The notes beneath the pieces are model-generated. The model was not told where the DNA came from. It worked only from the letters and a program-made list of their open reading frames with translations, and did no database searches. A program made the translations under genes and the position numbers. A stretch of 43,287 nt of DNA from an uncultured Alphaproteobacteria bacterium (lineage in GTDB: Bacteria; Pseudomonadota; Alphaproteobacteria; RF32; CAG-239), in the NCBI GenBank assembly GCA_944391415.1, contig CALXTM010000012.1, positions 1 to 43,287 on the forward strand. The letters are read 5' to 3'. Position 1 is the first letter of the stretch. Every line of letters begins with the position of its first letter. Positions 42,355-43,287 of this stretch are shown here, one piece after another.

Positions 42355-42954
42355 ATGCTCAAATATTTTCATCATCTGGTACAAAAAACCTATGACATCA
42401 TGCTTGATCTTTCGGCCAAGCCCAATGCCATGTTATTTCTGTTTTTGGTGGCCTTTGCCGAAAGTTCGTTTTTTCCCATTCCACCGGATGTCATGATTAT
42501 TCCCATGGTGTTGGCCACTCCCAACAAAGCCTGGCACATTGCCTCACTTGCCACCATTGCCAGCGTTTTGGGCGGTTATTTTGGCTATGGCATCGGGGTT
42601 TTTGCCTTTGATTTAATCGCCAAACCGATTCTTGAGTTTTATAATGCGCTGGAGCAATTTCATCAATTTGAAGACTACTATCACCAATATGGCGCTTGGA
42701 TTGTTTTTGGTGCCGGCATCACTCCTTTTCCCTACAAAATCATCACCATTGCAAGCGGGGTAGTACATCTTGATTTGTTTGTATTTACGGTTGCCTCGGT
42801 TTTGGCGCGTGGCATGCGCTTTTTCTTAGTGGCCTGGTTGCTCAAAAAATATGGTCCGCCGATGAAAATATTTATTGAAAAACATCTGGGCATTTTGTCA
42901 GTAATTTTTTTGTTGTTGCTGATTGGCGGTTTTGCGGCTCTCAAATATCTATAA
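42355..42954 (+). CDS. YqaA/DedA-family membrane protein
   Basis: A 199-residue protein with AAGGA before the ATG. About four or five membrane segments; AESSFFPIPPDVMIIPMVL, ASVLGGYFGYGIG and TPFPYKIITIASGVVHLDLF match the SNARE-associated/DedA fold of the YqaA branch. DedA proteins act as lipid flippases; YqaA's substrate is less certain. The gene's end overlaps the convergent flagellin gene by six bases. Confidence 0.88.
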   Translation: MLKYFHHLVQKTYDIMLDLSAKPNAMLFLFLVAFAESSFFPIPPDVMIIPMVLATPNKAWHIASLATIASVLGGYFGYGIGVFAFDLIAKPILEFYNALEQFHQFEDYYHQYGAWIVFGAGITPFPYKIITIASGVVHLDLFVFTVASVLARGMRFFLVAWLLKKYGPPMKIFIEKHLGILSVIFLLLLIGGFAALKYL

Positions 42955-43287
42955 GAACAAACTCAAGACGCTTTGTGCCGATTGAGCGGCCAAAGACAAA
43001 GAGTTGAGCGCCAGTTGCTGACGCGTTTGCAGCGACAGATATTGGGCCGATGCCTCGTTCATGTCGGCCAAGGTCAGCTCATCGGCTCCGGTTTCTAATA
43101 TATCCGTCAGGCCTTCTGTAAAATCAGCCCTCGTTTGGATGATGGAATATTGGTTGCCAAGGCTCTCGGCCAAAGAACGCAAGGTGGTGATGGCTTGGGT
43201 CAGCTCTGATACCGACCGGTTGATGTCGCCTGTCGTTTGCCACAAGGCCTCGTTCAACCCGATTGCGGCGGCGGTGATATCTTGCCC
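42949..43287 (-). CDS. Flagellin, C-terminal part (N-terminus outside window)
   Basis: The frame is open to the right window edge, giving 112 residues of a larger protein. The C-terminal D0/D1 region of flagellin is clear: SLGNQYSIIQTRADFTEGLT, ETGADELTLADMNEASAQYL and ALNSLSLAAQSAQSVLSLF. The protein is exported by the flagellar apparatus and polymerises into the filament. The presence of the gene says the organism is, or was, flagellated. Which flagellin paralogue it is cannot be said from this part. Confidence 0.92.
   Translation of the reverse strand, partial: GQDITAAAIGLNEALWQTTGDINRSVSELTQAITTLRSLAESLGNQYSIIQTRADFTEGLTDILETGADELTLADMNEASAQYLSLQTRQQLALNSLSLAAQSAQSVLSLFL

Overview
The window looks like chromosome from a flagellated, AT-rich Alphaproteobacterium. 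The support is the gene order miaB-phoH-ybeY-corC-lnt-XRE on one strand, a complete mreB-mreC-mreD-mrdA-rodA rod-shape operon, a DUF3108 protein, a DUF3768 protein and a flagellin C-terminus at the right edge. A family of cysteine-rich secreted DUF1566-like proteins would fit an uncultured host-associated lineage, but that placement is inference.

Layout. (1) 1-3032, accessory: a DUF3768 protein cut by the window edge, a small recombinase-SAM-like protein, a 42-residue ORF, and a type II restriction-modification pair whose genes overlap. (2) 3033-11757, a low-GC island bounded by two diverged direct repeats (about 3219-3390 and 11551-11724), each followed by a terminator. Inside are a frameshifted XRE regulator, an array of probable peptidoglycan-targeting effectors with small membrane proteins (intact, frameshifted and remnant copies in a repeating order), a transglutaminase-like protein, a glycosyltransferase-8 pseudogene, a truncated possible GNAT, a DHH-type protein with a second C-terminal remnant, and two identical 145-bp hairpin-rich repeats. 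(3) 11759-22676, mostly minus strand: an exported nitroreductase, a pair of degenerate EAL-like proteins, then rodA-mrdA-mreD-mreC-mreB, miaA and ddl, with one small plus-strand ORF. (4) 22748-29397, plus strand: DUF3108 protein, U32 tRNA-hydroxylation protein, metK-trmB, a sugar porter and mnmA. (5) 29406-33143: a DGK1/dolichol-kinase-like enzyme and four paralogous secreted Cys-rich proteins. Three are on the minus strand; the fourth is divergent and broken by a stop in its signal peptide. Between them lies a 26-bp inverted repeat around a 102-bp promoter-like segment. (6) 33211-38975, minus strand: XRE, lnt, corC, ybeY, phoH, miaB. (7) 39133-42954, plus strand: TerB-like protein, an unrecognised glutamine-rich protein, yggT, yggU, folD with a His/Cys-rich tail, and a YqaA-type membrane protein, followed by a convergent flagellin gene that leaves the window.

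How the parts work together. Regions 3, 4, 6 and 7 are housekeeping: cell shape and wall synthesis (mre/mrd, ddl, lnt), tRNA modification (miaA, miaB, mnmA, trmB, U32), rRNA and lipoprotein maturation (ybeY, lnt) and one-carbon/SAM metabolism (folD, metK). The most unusual part is the island. Its order reads regulator, A-a, B-b, then remnant of A, a', remnant of b, where A is a lytic-transglycosylase-like effector, B a second probable toxin, and a and b are multi-pass membrane proteins. This looks like a two-module effector/immunity cassette that was duplicated in tandem and is decaying. The pairing is inferred from order and family resemblance; no delivery system is visible in the window.
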